Of a DNA stretch of 37,211 nt, positions 7,398 to 16,491 are shown piece by piece. The stretch comes from Bacteroidota bacterium (GTDB lineage: Bacteria; Bacteroidota; Bacteroidia; Bacteroidales; VadinHA17). Location: the NCBI GenBank assembly GCA_011374625.1, contig DRPN01000161.1, forward strand, positions 1-37,211, read 5' to 3'. How positions within the stretch are numbered: position 1 is the stretch's first letter; each line of letters opens with the position of its first letter. Under the pieces are notes generated by a model. The model saw only the letters and a program-made list of their open reading frames with translations. It made no database searches and had not been told where the DNA came from. The position numbers and the translations under genes are program-made.

Positions 7398-9512
7398 TTA
7401 TTCCTCCAAAATAAATGTTCCTTGTTCACGTACGACATAAAGTTTTCTGTCAGAATATATTTCCCGTATTTTATTTTCAGTATATTCCGGAACTGTGGAG
7501 TCAAGGATAATCATATCTGGTTGCAGGGTAGCCAGTTGTTTCTCCAGGAGCCACCATTTCCTACCCGAGAAAATCAGATAATCTACAGACATTTTTGTTT
7601 TTAATTTCTGCATCGAATTGTCATTCAACAAATACCCGGTAAAAGGACCTACCCTGAAAAATCCTTTGTCAAGATAAATTCCCATTCTGTTTTTCTGATC
7701 CCGGATATTTCCCAAGGTTGGAAAAGGACAGCCGGTTACTGAAGCCAATTTTCTTAAACCAAGGATTCCATTAATATCCTTCAGATAATATTCTGAACTT
7801 TTATTATTAGTATCTCCTATTAGCACTCCGGTTTTACCCGATGCGACAAGGCAGACGGAAGAGCGGGGGATATTGAAAACAATCAGTCTGTATTTCTGAA
7901 CGCTGTTTGTTTCTCTTATCAGCATAAGAACCATACCTGCCAAAACCACTGTCTGCAGAAAAATAACAAATCCCGGCTTTTGAAAAAGGAATATCAGGAC
8001 AAGGGCAAGCACTAATAAGTATAAAATCAACACATCCACTCTATGCAGCCACACGGGGTAGATCACGGCAGCAGGCAGTGTAAGGGATTTTTGCGTGATG
8101 AACAACAGTCCTTTCGACAATCCTTTCATGATCTGTGCCATCAGACCTGCCAGCCAGGGGATGGGTTGCAGTAGAAAAAAGGCAAGACCCGCATAAATAA
8201 AAATGGTAACAATAGGGATCACTAAAAGATTCGTCAGGGGTGCATATAACGGAAAGCGATGAAAATAATAGAGAGTGAGCGGAAAAGTTCCTGCCATGGC
8301 CGTAAGTGATACAACAAGTAGTGACCAAATTTTGTCTACCCATCCAATCCCTGTGGCAGCAAGAAGATACAAAGGCCTGTATATAGTCACTATCCCTAAT
8401 ACGGCAAAGTAGGACAGTTGGAAACCTGCATCCCGGATCCATAACGGATGAATGATCAGTAACAAAAAGGCAGATACGGCCAGAACGTTATAGACACTGG
8501 CCTTTCGTTGAAAAGACTGTCCCAGCAATAAAAGGGTGAACATCAGAGATGCACGCATTACCGAAGGAGAAAGTCCGGTAACAAAGGCATAGCTCCATAA
8601 AAGAACCATGATAACAACAAGTCGGATCATCCATATATGCCGGCTTTTTCCGAAAAAAGAAAAAAGGTATATAGCCACAAAATAAATAATCCCAACATGT
8701 AAGCCCGAAATAGCCAGTACATGCATGGTCCCGCTGTCTGCAAAATATTTCCTGGTATGGGGATCCATAAAATCCCTGTCGCCGGTAGTAAGGGCAGATG
8801 CCAGAGCCAGTGTACTTTGTGAAAATCCGTATTTCTTCAGGCAATTCACCAGATAATACTGAACTTTTTTTGCTTCGGTTCTAACAGAAAAAAAGGATTT
8901 CTCCGGCACATACATCCAGCTCTCCTCTTTTACAAAAGCCTGCCAGTAAATGCCATGATCAGCCTGATAACGGGAATAATTAAATTCTCCGGGGTTCCCA
9001 TAATAAGGAAAAGGGATTAAACGGGCATGCAGCAGGATCGTTTCCCCGGGTTTGGCCGATATGACTTGGCTGCTTTTCCTGAAACGAAGAAGCACTCTTC
9101 CATGAACCTTATGCCAAATACTGTCTTTCCGAATCCCATGGATAATTATTTCAGTCTCACAGGAATTCTCTTTTTGTACTGCAGGCCGGAAAACTGACCC
9201 AACCACCACTTCTTCTCCCTCAAAATCTTTTTTCCCTTTATTAGTCTTGATAACCAGTCCTGCAGCCAGGACGCCAGCAGCCAGATAACCCAGCAAAATT
9301 CCCACGCCAACTGTCCACTCCCTTTCATAACGGGCAGCAGGGCTTTTCTCCGAAAACCCATATACATAAAATATCAAACCGGAAAGCAAAAAAAACAAAA
9401 CCCATAAAAATGGACGGTTCACATATAACCCGATGACACATCCTGCCAGAAAAGGAATCAATATCCTTACAAATGGAATTTTTCTTATCCCTGAAGAAGA
9501 GTAAAACGGCAT
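7398..9512 (-). CDS. comEC: ComEC/Rec2-family DNA uptake channel protein
   Basis: A 704-aa inner-membrane protein. The N-terminus has several TM helices followed by a soluble DUF4131/OB-like part (residues about 95-200). The Competence core begins near residue 230 with ASALTTGDRDFMD and the family signature MHVLAISGLHVGIIY, followed by about eight TM helices. The C-terminal 160 residues (from YRLIVFNIPRSS) correspond to the metallo-beta-lactamase region but lack the HxHxDH metal motif. That shortened, degenerate tail fits the 650-700-aa form I recall from Bacteroidota, so it is probably not damage. ComEC carries single-stranded DNA into the cytoplasm during natural transformation. No other competence gene is in the window. 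It lies 69 bp downstream of def on the same strand, possibly in one operon with ruvX-def. Confidence 0.9.
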   Translation of the reverse strand: MPFYSSSGIRKIPFVRILIPFLAGCVIGLYVNRPFLWVLFFLLSGLIFYVYGFSEKSPAARYEREWTVGVGILLGYLAAGVLAAGLVIKTNKGKKDFEGEEVVVGSVFRPAVQKENSCETEIIIHGIRKDSIWHKVHGRVLLRFRKSSQVISAKPGETILLHARLIPFPYYGNPGEFNYSRYQADHGIYWQAFVKEESWMYVPEKSFFSVRTEAKKVQYYLVNCLKKYGFSQSTLALASALTTGDRDFMDPHTRKYFADSGTMHVLAISGLHVGIIYFVAIYLFSFFGKSRHIWMIRLVVIMVLLWSYAFVTGLSPSVMRASLMFTLLLLGQSFQRKASVYNVLAVSAFLLLIIHPLWIRDAGFQLSYFAVLGIVTIYRPLYLLAATGIGWVDKIWSLLVVSLTAMAGTFPLTLYYFHRFPLYAPLTNLLVIPIVTIFIYAGLAFFLLQPIPWLAGLMAQIMKGLSKGLLFITQKSLTLPAAVIYPVWLHRVDVLILYLLVLALVLIFLFQKPGFVIFLQTVVLAGMVLMLIRETNSVQKYRLIVFNIPRSSVCLVASGKTGVLIGDTNNKSSEYYLKDINGILGLRKLASVTGCPFPTLGNIRDQKNRMGIYLDKGFFRVGPFTGYLLNDNSMQKLKTKMSVDYLIFSGRKWWLLEKQLATLQPDMIILDSTVPEYTENKIREIYSDRKLYVVREQGTFILEE

Positions 9513-9581
9513 AAAAGATCACATACAGGAAAGGGTGCTTCGAAAGTTAAAAAAATTATGCTATTTGTCAAAAACCGGTTA

Positions 9582-10157
9582 TTAAATATATTCCGGCACC
9601 TTCTGTCCGGGCAGGATGGTACGGTAAGAAGCCTTGAACTTCCCTTTGCTTATAGCTCTGAGTTTTCCACGGAGTAATTTTTTCCTTAGCGGAGAAACCA
9701 GATCGGTAAACAACACACCGTTAAGATGATCAAATTCATGCTGTATAATCCTGGAAGCAATGCCGTCATATTCTTCTTCCAACCATTCTCCTTCAAGATT
9801 TTGATAACGAATTTTTATGGCTTTTTTCCGGTTCACATCTTCGCGGATGTTCGGAATACTCAGACAGCCTTCATTAAAAGAGACAATATCCCCGAAGCGT
9901 TCTGTAATTTCCGGATTGATAAAAACCTTTTTGAAGTTTTCAAGAGAAGGTTCGTCTTCGGCATACGGGGTAGCATCTACCACAAAAAACCGGACAGACT
10001 GGCCTACCTGCGGAGCTGCCAGGCCCACCCCTTCCGAAACATACATGGTCTCGAACATATTCGCTACAAACTCTTCTATTCCGGAAAAATCTTCCGGAAT
10101 TTCCCGGGCGATTTTTCTTAAAACCGGATGCCCGTACACTACTACCGGATATATCAT
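9582..10157 (-). CDS. def: Peptide deformylase
   Basis: A 191-aa metalloenzyme that removes the N-formyl group from new proteins. All three active-site motifs are intact: GVGLAAPQVG (motif 1), EGCLSIPNI (motif 2, Cys metal ligand) and QHEFDHLNGVLF (motif 3, HExxH-type, two His ligands). The start is the ATG at 10157, giving MIYPVVVYGHPVLRK. An upstream in-frame ATG at 10208 would add 17 residues inside the ruvX gene and is rejected. The ruvX TGA (10159-10161) and this ATG are one base apart, so the two genes are almost certainly translationally coupled. The sequence ends ILPGQKVPEYI. Confidence 0.96.
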   Translation of the reverse strand: MIYPVVVYGHPVLRKIAREIPEDFSGIEEFVANMFETMYVSEGVGLAAPQVGQSVRFFVVDATPYAEDEPSLENFKKVFINPEITERFGDIVSFNEGCLSIPNIREDVNRKKAIKIRYQNLEGEWLEEEYDGIASRIIQHEFDHLNGVLFTDLVSPLRKKLLRGKLRAISKGKFKASYRTILPGQKVPEYI

Positions 10158-10158
10158 A

Positions 10159-10578
10159 TCAATTATTTTTAACCTGTTCCATATAACTCTGCAGGATGAT
10201 GGTAGCACTTACTTTATCCACCAGAGCTTTGTCTTTTCTTTTTTCTTTTTTCACCCCTCCTGCCAGGATCGCCTGGTGTGCCATCACAGAGGTAAAACGC
10301 TCATCATATAAAGAAATTTTTTTTGAAGGAAATAACTTATTCAGTTTTTTTACAAAAGGATTGATCCACCGAATCGCCTCTGAAGGCTTGTTATTCATTT
10401 GCCGGGGGTACCCCACCACAAATTCATCTACTTCTTCTTCTGCGAGATATTTTTGCAAAAAATCCCATACCGTATGTGCCGGCACGGTCGTGAGACCCTG
10501 AGCAATGATTCTTTGCGGATCCGTCACAGCTACTCCTACCCTTTTTTTCCCATAATCTATAGACATGATCCGTCCCAT
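10159..10578 (-). CDS. ruvX: RuvX/YqgF family nuclease (pre-16S rRNA processing)
   Basis: A 139-aa RNase H-fold protein. The first strand carries the catalytic Asp in MSIDYGKKRVGVAVTD. The second acidic motif is DEFVVGYPRQMNN, the third region is SLYDERFTSVMAHQ, and the last catalytic Asp is in KDKALVDKVSATIILQSYME. The family (YqgF) processes the 5' end of 16S rRNA and was earlier named a putative Holliday junction resolvase. The length is normal. The pairing ruvX-def is common in Bacteroidota. A full -33/-7 promoter lies 33 bp upstream, making this the head gene of ruvX-def(-comEC). Confidence 0.94.
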   Translation of the reverse strand: MGRIMSIDYGKKRVGVAVTDPQRIIAQGLTTVPAHTVWDFLQKYLAEEEVDEFVVGYPRQMNNKPSEAIRWINPFVKKLNKLFPSKKISLYDERFTSVMAHQAILAGGVKKEKRKDKALVDKVSATIILQSYMEQVKNN

Positions 10579-10610
10579 ATATCAGCTCTATTTAAAATTA
10601 TTATAAATTA

Positions 10611-10641
10611 CAAAAATACATCTTTTTATTGGCACCTGCAA
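10611..10641 (-). promoter_or_regulatory. ruvX-def promoter, Bacteroidota -33/-7 type
   Basis: On the minus strand, TTG (10641-10639) is followed by 20 nt and then TATTTTTG (10618-10611), an exact TTG/N19-21/TAnnTTTG arrangement. It starts directly at the end of the PFOR terminator hairpin, so transcription can restart for ruvX right after PFOR transcripts stop. It is one of the two best complete promoters in the window. Confidence 0.7.
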
Positions 10642-10674
10642 AAAAAAGGCCGGCTTGCAGGCCGGCCTTTTTTT
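10641..10674 (-). terminator. Rho-independent terminator after PFOR
   Basis: A GGCCGGC/GCCGGCC stem with a 6-nt loop is flanked by an A run on one side and a T run on the other, so it can work in both directions. It lies 16 bp beyond the PFOR stop codon in the direction of that gene and insulates it from the ruvX promoter that follows. Confidence 0.92.
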
Positions 10675-10689
10675 ATCCCGAGAGGATGA

Positions 10690-13600
10690 TTACTCATCCG
10701 TTTTATACTCCAGTTCAGCCAGGCGTTTGTAATAATGATAACGCCATTTTGCATCATCCAGCGCTTTGGCAAACAAGCGGTCTGCTTCTTCCGGGAAGGT
10801 TTTTTTGAGGGATGTAAAACGCATCTCATTATGTAGCCATTCGTCAAACTTGCTCCAGTCGGGTGCTTTCGAATCCAGCACAAACGGGTTTTTGCCTTCT
10901 TTTTCCAACTCGGGGTTGTAACGATACAACTGCCAGAATCCGGATTCTACGACAAGTTTTTGCTCATCCTGGGTATGTTCCATACCGTTGTGAAGCCCGT
11001 GAGCGATACAAGGAGCATAGGCAATAATGATGGAAGGTCCTTTATAGGCTTCTGCTTCCCTGACGGCTTTGAAAAGTTGTGCATTGCTGGCTCCCATGGA
11101 TACCTGAGCCACATAAACATACCCATAGGTCATGGCCATAGCACCCAGGTCTTTTTTGCGCACTTTCTTTCCACTGGCGGCAAATTTAGCCACGGCAGCG
11201 GTAGGAGATGCTTTGGAAGCCTGGCCACCCGTGTTGGAGTACACCTGTGTATCCAGCACAAGGATATTCACATCCTCGCCGGAAGCAAGCACATGATCCA
11301 GACCGCCGTATCCGATATCATAAGCCCATCCGTCTCCACCAATAATCCAAACTGATTTCTTCACCAGATAATCTTTCAGCTTCAGGATTTCATTAGTCAC
11401 AGGAGTGTTTTCATTTTTCAAGGCAGCAACCACCTTTTTGGAGGCTTCCACAGATCCCTGGCCTTCATCAAAATTATCCAGCCATTCCAGAAAAGCTTCT
11501 TTGGTGGCAGCACATATCTTATCATTTTCGATGGCATCTTTCATGATTCCGGCCAGACGTTCTCTGATCTGACGTACGCCGACTGCCATCCCTAAACCGT
11601 ACTCTCCATTATCTTCAAACAGCGAGTTAGCCCAGGCAGGCCCTTTCCCTTCCACATTACAGGTATAAGGAGTTGACGGTGCAGATCCTCCGTAGATGGA
11701 AGAACATCCGGTAGCATTGGCAATCATCATCCGGTCGCCGTATAATTGGGTTACAATTTTAATATAAGGGGTTTCACCACAACCTGGGCAGGCTCCGTGG
11801 AACTCAAAGAGTGGCTGTGCAAACTGGCTGTTTTTGACCGTTTTGTGTTTGTCCACCACCGTCTCTTTATAGCCCACTTTTTCATCCATATAATCCCAAC
11901 GGTCTATTTCATCCAACTGCGTATCCAAGGCTTTCATCACCAGTGATTTCTTTTTCGACGGGCAGGCTTCGACACAATCACCACAACCGGTACAATCCAG
12001 AACGCTGACCTGGATCCTGTAAAAATAATCTTTCGTAGGACCGACACCCTTAATCACTTTGGTTCCTTCAGGAGCATTTTTCACTTCTTCTTCCGTCAGC
12101 AGGAAGGGCCGGATCGCTGCATGGGGACAAACATAGGAACAGATGTTACACTGGATACAATTGTCGGCAATCCATTCCGGCACATCCACGGCGACACCGC
12201 GTTTTTCATATTTTGTAGTCCCGGCAGGAAATGTTCCGTCTTCCCGGCCTTTAAAGGCACTTACCGGCAAATCATCCCCTTTCAGGTGATTGATCGGGTC
12301 GGCCACTTTTTTGATAAATTCGGGTACATCTTTCCGGCTATCGTCTTCTTTGGGTTTCACTTCGATATTTTTCCATTCTTCCGGAACCGGGACCTCCGTT
12401 ACCTCACCCCCCTTATCCACAGCGGCATAATTCATATTTACAATTTTTTCCCCTTTCTTGCCGTATGATTTGACAATGGCCTTTTTCATCTCATCCACAG
12501 CCATCTCATAGGGAATTACACCGGACACTTTGAAGAAGGCAGATTGCATAATGGTGTTGGTACGATTTCCCAAACCAATTTCCTTAGCAATCTTTGTAGC
12601 ATTGATGATATAGAATTTGATATTATTTTCCGCCATGAATTTTTTCATATGATCAGGCAGCTTTTGCTTCGTCTCTTCAACATCCCAGATACTGTTCAAC
12701 AGGAAAGTGCCTCCTTTTTTCATTCCGGCCAGCATATCATACTTATCCAGATAGCTGGGGACATGACAAGCCACAAAATCAGGAGTATTGACCAGGTAGG
12801 TTGACAGAATGGGATAATCGCCAAAACGCAGGTGGGAGATCGTGATCCCCCCAGACTTTTTGGAGTCATAAGAGAAGTATGCCTGGCAATATTTGTCGGT
12901 GGCACCACCTATGATTTTGATAGAGTTTTTGTTGGCCCCCACGGTCCCATCCGATCCCAGACCGTAGAACTTGGCCTCGAAGGTTCCTTTTGGAGTAACA
13001 TCAATTTCGGGACCTATGGGCAATGAGCTGAAGGTTACATCATCAACGATTCCTATAGTAAACTGGTCTTTGGGTTTTTCCTGTTTCAGGTTGTCAAATA
13101 CCGCAAAGATCTGGGCAGGTGTTGTATCTTTTGAACTCAGACCGTAGCGGCCACCCACGACCAGCGGCCTGTTTTCATGAGTGTAGTAAAGATCTTTTAC
13201 ATCTTTGTAAAGCGGTTCTCCAGCAGAGCCGGGTTCTTTGGTGCGATCCAGCACGGCAATTCGTTTGACTGTCCCGGGCATCGCCTTCAGGAAATATTTG
13301 GCTGAGAACGGGCGGTACAGATGAACAGCCAGGAGGCCTACTTTCTCGCCTTTGTTAACCAGGTATTCCACCACTTCCCGTATTGTATCCGTCACAGAGC
13401 CCATGGCGATAATCACATGTTCGGCATCAGACGCTCCGTAATAGTTAAAGGGATGATATTCTCTTCCCGTAATTTTGGAGATCTCCTGCATATATTCTTC
13501 TACAACATCGTCAACATGTTCATAGTAAGGGTTGACCGATTCCTTAGCCTGGAAAAATATATCAGGATTCTGAGCCGTACCTCTGGTAACGGGATGTTCG

Positions 13601-14235
13601 GGATTCAAAGCCCGGTTACGGAAAGCCTGAACGGCATCCATATCCACGAGGTCTTTGAGGTCTTCTATCTCCAGAGCTTCCACTTTCTGAATTTCGTGAG
13701 AAGAACGGAAACCGTCAAAGAAATGCAGGAAGGGAATACGGGTTTTTATGGCGGCCAGATGGGCTACGGCAGCCAGGTCCATGATTTCCTGTATGCCGCC
13801 TGAGGCCAACAGAGCAAAGCCTGTCTGACGAGTGGCATAAATATCGCTGTGGTCGCCAAAAATAGAAAGGGCATGTGCAGCCACCGAACGGGCACTCACA
13901 TGGAATACTCCGGGGAGCAATTCCCCGGCGATCTTGTACATATTGGGAATCATCAGCAACAGCCCCTGTGAAGCTGTAAAAGTTGATGTCAGGGCTCCTG
14001 CCTGAAGTGAGCCGTGTACAGTGCCGGAAGCTCCACCTTCGGATTGCATCTCCACTACACGGACTTTCTGTCCGAAAATATTTTTCCTGCCATGGGCAGC
14101 CCATTCATCTATGTTTTCAGCCATCGGCGAAGACGGAGTGATCGGATAAATGGCAGCTATCTCACTAAACATGTAAGCTATATGGGAAGCAGCATAATTC
14201 CCATCACAGGTAATAAAATTCTTTTTTTTAACCAT
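10690..14235 (-). CDS. nifJ: Pyruvate:ferredoxin (flavodoxin) oxidoreductase, single chain
   Basis: A 1181-aa enzyme that oxidises pyruvate to acetyl-CoA and CO2 while reducing ferredoxin, central to fermentative carbon flow. Domains in order: pyruvate-binding N-terminal domain with YPITPSSPMAE; transketolase-like domain II; gamma domain around residues 420-600 (GLGSDGTVGANKNSIKIIGG); two 4Fe-4S motifs, CIQCNICSYVCPHAA (about 695) and CTGCGDCVEACPSKKK (about 750); and the C-terminal thiamine-diphosphate domain. That domain has ACPGCGETPYIK, NATGCSSIYGGSAPSTPYT and GGDGWAYDIGYGGLDH. The fused chain and length are normal for bacterial NifJ. It is monocistronic: a terminator follows on its 3' side and the rho terminator lies behind its promoter. 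The enzyme is oxygen-sensitive in most bacteria, in keeping with an anaerobic host. Confidence 0.97.
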   Translation of the reverse strand: MVKKKNFITCDGNYAASHIAYMFSEIAAIYPITPSSPMAENIDEWAAHGRKNIFGQKVRVVEMQSEGGASGTVHGSLQAGALTSTFTASQGLLLMIPNMYKIAGELLPGVFHVSARSVAAHALSIFGDHSDIYATRQTGFALLASGGIQEIMDLAAVAHLAAIKTRIPFLHFFDGFRSSHEIQKVEALEIEDLKDLVDMDAVQAFRNRALNPEHPVTRGTAQNPDIFFQAKESVNPYYEHVDDVVEEYMQEISKITGREYHPFNYYGASDAEHVIIAMGSVTDTIREVVEYLVNKGEKVGLLAVHLYRPFSAKYFLKAMPGTVKRIAVLDRTKEPGSAGEPLYKDVKDLYYTHENRPLVVGGRYGLSSKDTTPAQIFAVFDNLKQEKPKDQFTIGIVDDVTFSSLPIGPEIDVTPKGTFEAKFYGLGSDGTVGANKNSIKIIGGATDKYCQAYFSYDSKKSGGITISHLRFGDYPILSTYLVNTPDFVACHVPSYLDKYDMLAGMKKGGTFLLNSIWDVEETKQKLPDHMKKFMAENNIKFYIINATKIAKEIGLGNRTNTIMQSAFFKVSGVIPYEMAVDEMKKAIVKSYGKKGEKIVNMNYAAVDKGGEVTEVPVPEEWKNIEVKPKEDDSRKDVPEFIKKVADPINHLKGDDLPVSAFKGREDGTFPAGTTKYEKRGVAVDVPEWIADNCIQCNICSYVCPHAAIRPFLLTEEEVKNAPEGTKVIKGVGPTKDYFYRIQVSVLDCTGCGDCVEACPSKKKSLVMKALDTQLDEIDRWDYMDEKVGYKETVVDKHKTVKNSQFAQPLFEFHGACPGCGETPYIKIVTQLYGDRMMIANATGCSSIYGGSAPSTPYTCNVEGKGPAWANSLFEDNGEYGLGMAVGVRQIRERLAGIMKDAIENDKICAATKEAFLEWLDNFDEGQGSVEASKKVVAALKNENTPVTNEILKLKDYLVKKSVWIIGGDGWAYDIGYGGLDHVLASGEDVNILVLDTQVYSNTGGQASKASPTAAVAKFAASGKKVRKKDLGAMAMTYGYVYVAQVSMGASNAQLFKAVREAEAYKGPSIIIAYAPCIAHGLHNGMEHTQDEQKLVVESGFWQLYRYNPELEKEGKNPFVLDSKAPDWSKFDEWLHNEMRFTSLKKTFPEEADRLFAKALDDAKWRYHYYKRLAELEYKTDE

Positions 14236-14296
14236 AGTTTTTATACATTAAACATTATCAGTTTTGTAAAAAAGTTTTTCTGATTCAGAAGAAGTA

Positions 14297-14304
14297 CAAA
14301 ATTA
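14297..14304 (-). promoter_or_regulatory. Candidate -7 element for PFOR
   Basis: Minus-strand TAATTTTG matches TAnnTTTG exactly. It lies between the rho terminator and the PFOR ATG, with a leader of about 60 nt. No TTG is found at the standard distance upstream. Confidence 0.45.
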
Positions 14305-14346
14305 ATCTGATTTAGCAAATTACCATATGAGTTTTATCATTTAAAT

Positions 14347-14375
14347 AAAAAAAAGCGGATTAATCCGCTTTTTTT
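14347..14375 (-). terminator. Rho-independent terminator after the rho gene
   Basis: A perfect palindrome, AGCGGATTAATCCGCT, is bracketed by eight A on one side and seven T on the other. It lies 17 bp past the rho stop codon and can also act on the opposite strand. Confidence 0.9.
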
Positions 14376-14391
14376 ATTGTTTATTAATCTT

Positions 14392-16152
14392 TTAATCACT
14401 ATTCATGGAAATCAGAAATTCCTCATTCGAATTGGTTTGTAACATCCGGTCACGTAAAAATTCCATAGCTTCTACCGGATTCATATCTGCCAGATAGTTT
14501 CGTAGTATCCATACCTTATTCAAGGTATTTTTATCGAGTAAAAGGTCTTCTCGTCGTGTTCCGGAGGCATTGATATCCACTGCCGGGAAGATTCGTCTGT
14601 TAGCCAGTTTCCGGTCAAGCTGCAGTTCCATATTTCCCGTACCTTTGAATTCTTCAAAGATCACGTCATCCATTTTGGAGCCTGTTTCGGTGAGTGCTGT
14701 GGCGAGGATCGTCAGGGATCCGCCGTTTTCAATATTTCTGGCAGCGCCAAAGAATCGTTTCGGTTTCTGCAAGGCATTGGAGTCTACTCCTCCTGAGAGG
14801 ACTCTTCCCGAAGCGGGAGCGATGGTGTTAAAAGCTCTGGCAAGACGTGTAATGGAATCCAGGAGTATCACCACATCATGGCCACACTCAACCAACCGTT
14901 TTGCTTTTTCCAGAACGATATTAGCTACTTTTACATGGCGTTCTGCCGATTCATCGAATGTAGAGGCAATCACCTCGGCTTTCACGTTGCGAGCCATATC
15001 CGTAACCTCTTCCGGTCGTTCGTCAATAAGCAAAACAATGAGATAAACCTCGGGCTGGTACCGTGCAATTGCATTGGCAATATCTTTCAACAAGACGGTT
15101 TTTCCTGTTTTCGGCTGGGAGACGATCAGTCCGCGCTGACCTTTGCCTATAGGGGCAAAAAGGTCGAGCACTCGCACAGAAAGATTTCCGTGTCCTTTGT
15201 CACAGAGTTTAAACTTTTCATCCGGAAACAAGGGAGTAAGATAATCAAAAGGTACACGGTCCCTGATAAAGTCAGGATCCCGGCCGTTTATTTCAATAAT
15301 CTTGGTTAACGGAAAATATTTCTCTCCGGGCTTGGGGGGCCGTATGGTTCCTGTAATGGTGTCTCCGGTTTTTAGTCCGTATAACTTCACCTGGTTGTGA
15401 GAAACATAAACATCATCGGGAGAGTTCAGATAGTTGTAATCAGAAGAACGGAGAAAGCCATATCCTTCCGGGGTTAGTTCAACCACTCCCGTAGTCGTGA
15501 CACGGCCCTCAAAGTCAAATCTTTCAATTTCGGGGATAATTTCGTTCTCAACACTTTTTCCATTGTTCTGACCGTTATTACTCCTGTAATAGCTTTTCCG
15601 ATTATTATTACGGTTTCTGTCCTGATTGTTATTTTCAGTCTTGCGATTATCCATCGGTTCCTGGACCTGGACCCTGGCATTTTCTTTTCCCCCATTTTCC
15701 TCAGAAACAGGTATGGTAGTTTCAGACACCTCTTTCTTTTGCATTTTTTCCGGAGGATCTTGTTTGAGGGTTATTTTGGCTCTTCTGGATTTCCCCGTTT
15801 TTTTATTTTCCCGGGAATCTGAGTGTTGTTGATTATCTTCTAATGTAGCAACAACTTTATTATTATTTTCTTTTCCTTCCGGTACTGTTTCTTCTTTCTT
15901 TTCCGGATTTTCACGGGCAGAATCCTTCTTTCTGGACCTACGGCTTTTATTACTTTGCCGTGGATTCCCGCTTTCTTTATTCCGTTGGTTATCCTGTGTG
16001 CTGATCTCAGCAGCCATTACTGCCTGCTGATCCAGGATGCTGTATATCAAATCTTCTTTACGGAGAGACTCTACCCTTTTAATTTTTAATTCTTTAGCTA
16101 TTTTCCTAAGATCAGTTACCTTTTTTTTATTTAACTCTAGAATATCATACAT
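14392..16152 (-). CDS. rho: Transcription termination factor Rho
   Basis: A 586-aa hexameric RNA-dependent ATPase. Residues 1-45 form a Rho N-terminal helical domain ([19 protein letters not shown]). Residues about 60-205 are an insert rich in Lys, Arg, Asn, Glu and Gln with repeated NNNRK-like stretches, probably disordered and RNA-contacting. Such inserts are known from Bacteroidota and Actinobacteria Rho. A cold-shock-like RNA-binding domain follows ([20 protein letters not shown]). The ATPase core has Walker [11 protein letters not shown] near residue 352, Walker [16 protein letters not shown] near 427, and the Q/R-loop region [21 protein letters not shown]. coli Rho is about 420 aa, so the extra length is the insert. 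It stands alone between its own terminator and a promoter with a leader of about 250 nt. Confidence 0.97.
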   Translation of the reverse strand: MYDILELNKKKVTDLRKIAKELKIKRVESLRKEDLIYSILDQQAVMAAEISTQDNQRNKESGNPRQSNKSRRSRKKDSARENPEKKEETVPEGKENNNKVVATLEDNQQHSDSRENKKTGKSRRAKITLKQDPPEKMQKKEVSETTIPVSEENGGKENARVQVQEPMDNRKTENNNQDRNRNNNRKSYYRSNNGQNNGKSVENEIIPEIERFDFEGRVTTTGVVELTPEGYGFLRSSDYNYLNSPDDVYVSHNQVKLYGLKTGDTITGTIRPPKPGEKYFPLTKIIEINGRDPDFIRDRVPFDYLTPLFPDEKFKLCDKGHGNLSVRVLDLFAPIGKGQRGLIVSQPKTGKTVLLKDIANAIARYQPEVYLIVLLIDERPEEVTDMARNVKAEVIASTFDESAERHVKVANIVLEKAKRLVECGHDVVILLDSITRLARAFNTIAPASGRVLSGGVDSNALQKPKRFFGAARNIENGGSLTILATALTETGSKMDDVIFEEFKGTGNMELQLDRKLANRRIFPAVDINASGTRREDLLLDKNTLNKVWILRNYLADMNPVEAMEFLRDRMLQTNSNEEFLISMNSD

Positions 16153-16491
16153 GTGTTTATAAATTGGAATTTATTATCTGGATTCACCTTGAACCCATCA
16201 ATTGATGATGAAATCACAAAAATAATCGTGTCAAGTGATGGTTTATTATTGGAAACTTGTCAGTTTACTAATAAAATCCGGTGCAATATTACAGAAAACA
16301 ATCCGAAACCAAAATATAAAATAAAAAATAAAATAAAAAATCAATGCTAATTATTAGTACTATTCGGAGGTAAAATAAGATATTTTCTGCTTTCTATTTT
16401 AGTCTGCAAATATACGAAAAATTTTAATAAAAATATTGATATGTAGTAACTTTTTTTTAAAAATCACGTATATAAACACTCGGGGAACTGT
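16153..16491. other. Divergent rho / sigma factor intergenic region
   Basis: A 339-bp AT-rich spacer between two divergent regulatory genes. It holds the rho -7 element and a rho leader of about 250 nt. No RNA family or clear hairpin is recognised in it. A 65-codon open frame (16153-16350) is low-complexity Lys/Asn/Ile and not protein-like. The sigma gene promoter must also be here but shows no exact consensus (TAACTTTT near 16446 is the nearest). Confidence 0.6.
16407..16414 (-). promoter_or_regulatory. Candidate -7 element for rho
   Basis: Minus-strand TATATTTG is an exact TAnnTTTG match followed by GCAGAC. It would give a 5' leader of roughly 250 nt ahead of the rho ATG at 16152. Long rho leaders serve for autoregulation in other bacteria; that role is inference here. 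Confidence 0.5.

Noticed and set aside
8850-9512. ComEC as a pseudogene because the beta-lactamase motif is missing
   Set aside because: The frame is intact and, as I recall, short ComEC with a degenerate tail is usual in Bacteroidota.
16153-16350. 65-codon open frame between rho and the sigma gene
   Set aside because: The composition is low-complexity Lys/Asn/Ile from AT-rich DNA, it overlaps the rho leader, and it shows no protein-like pattern.
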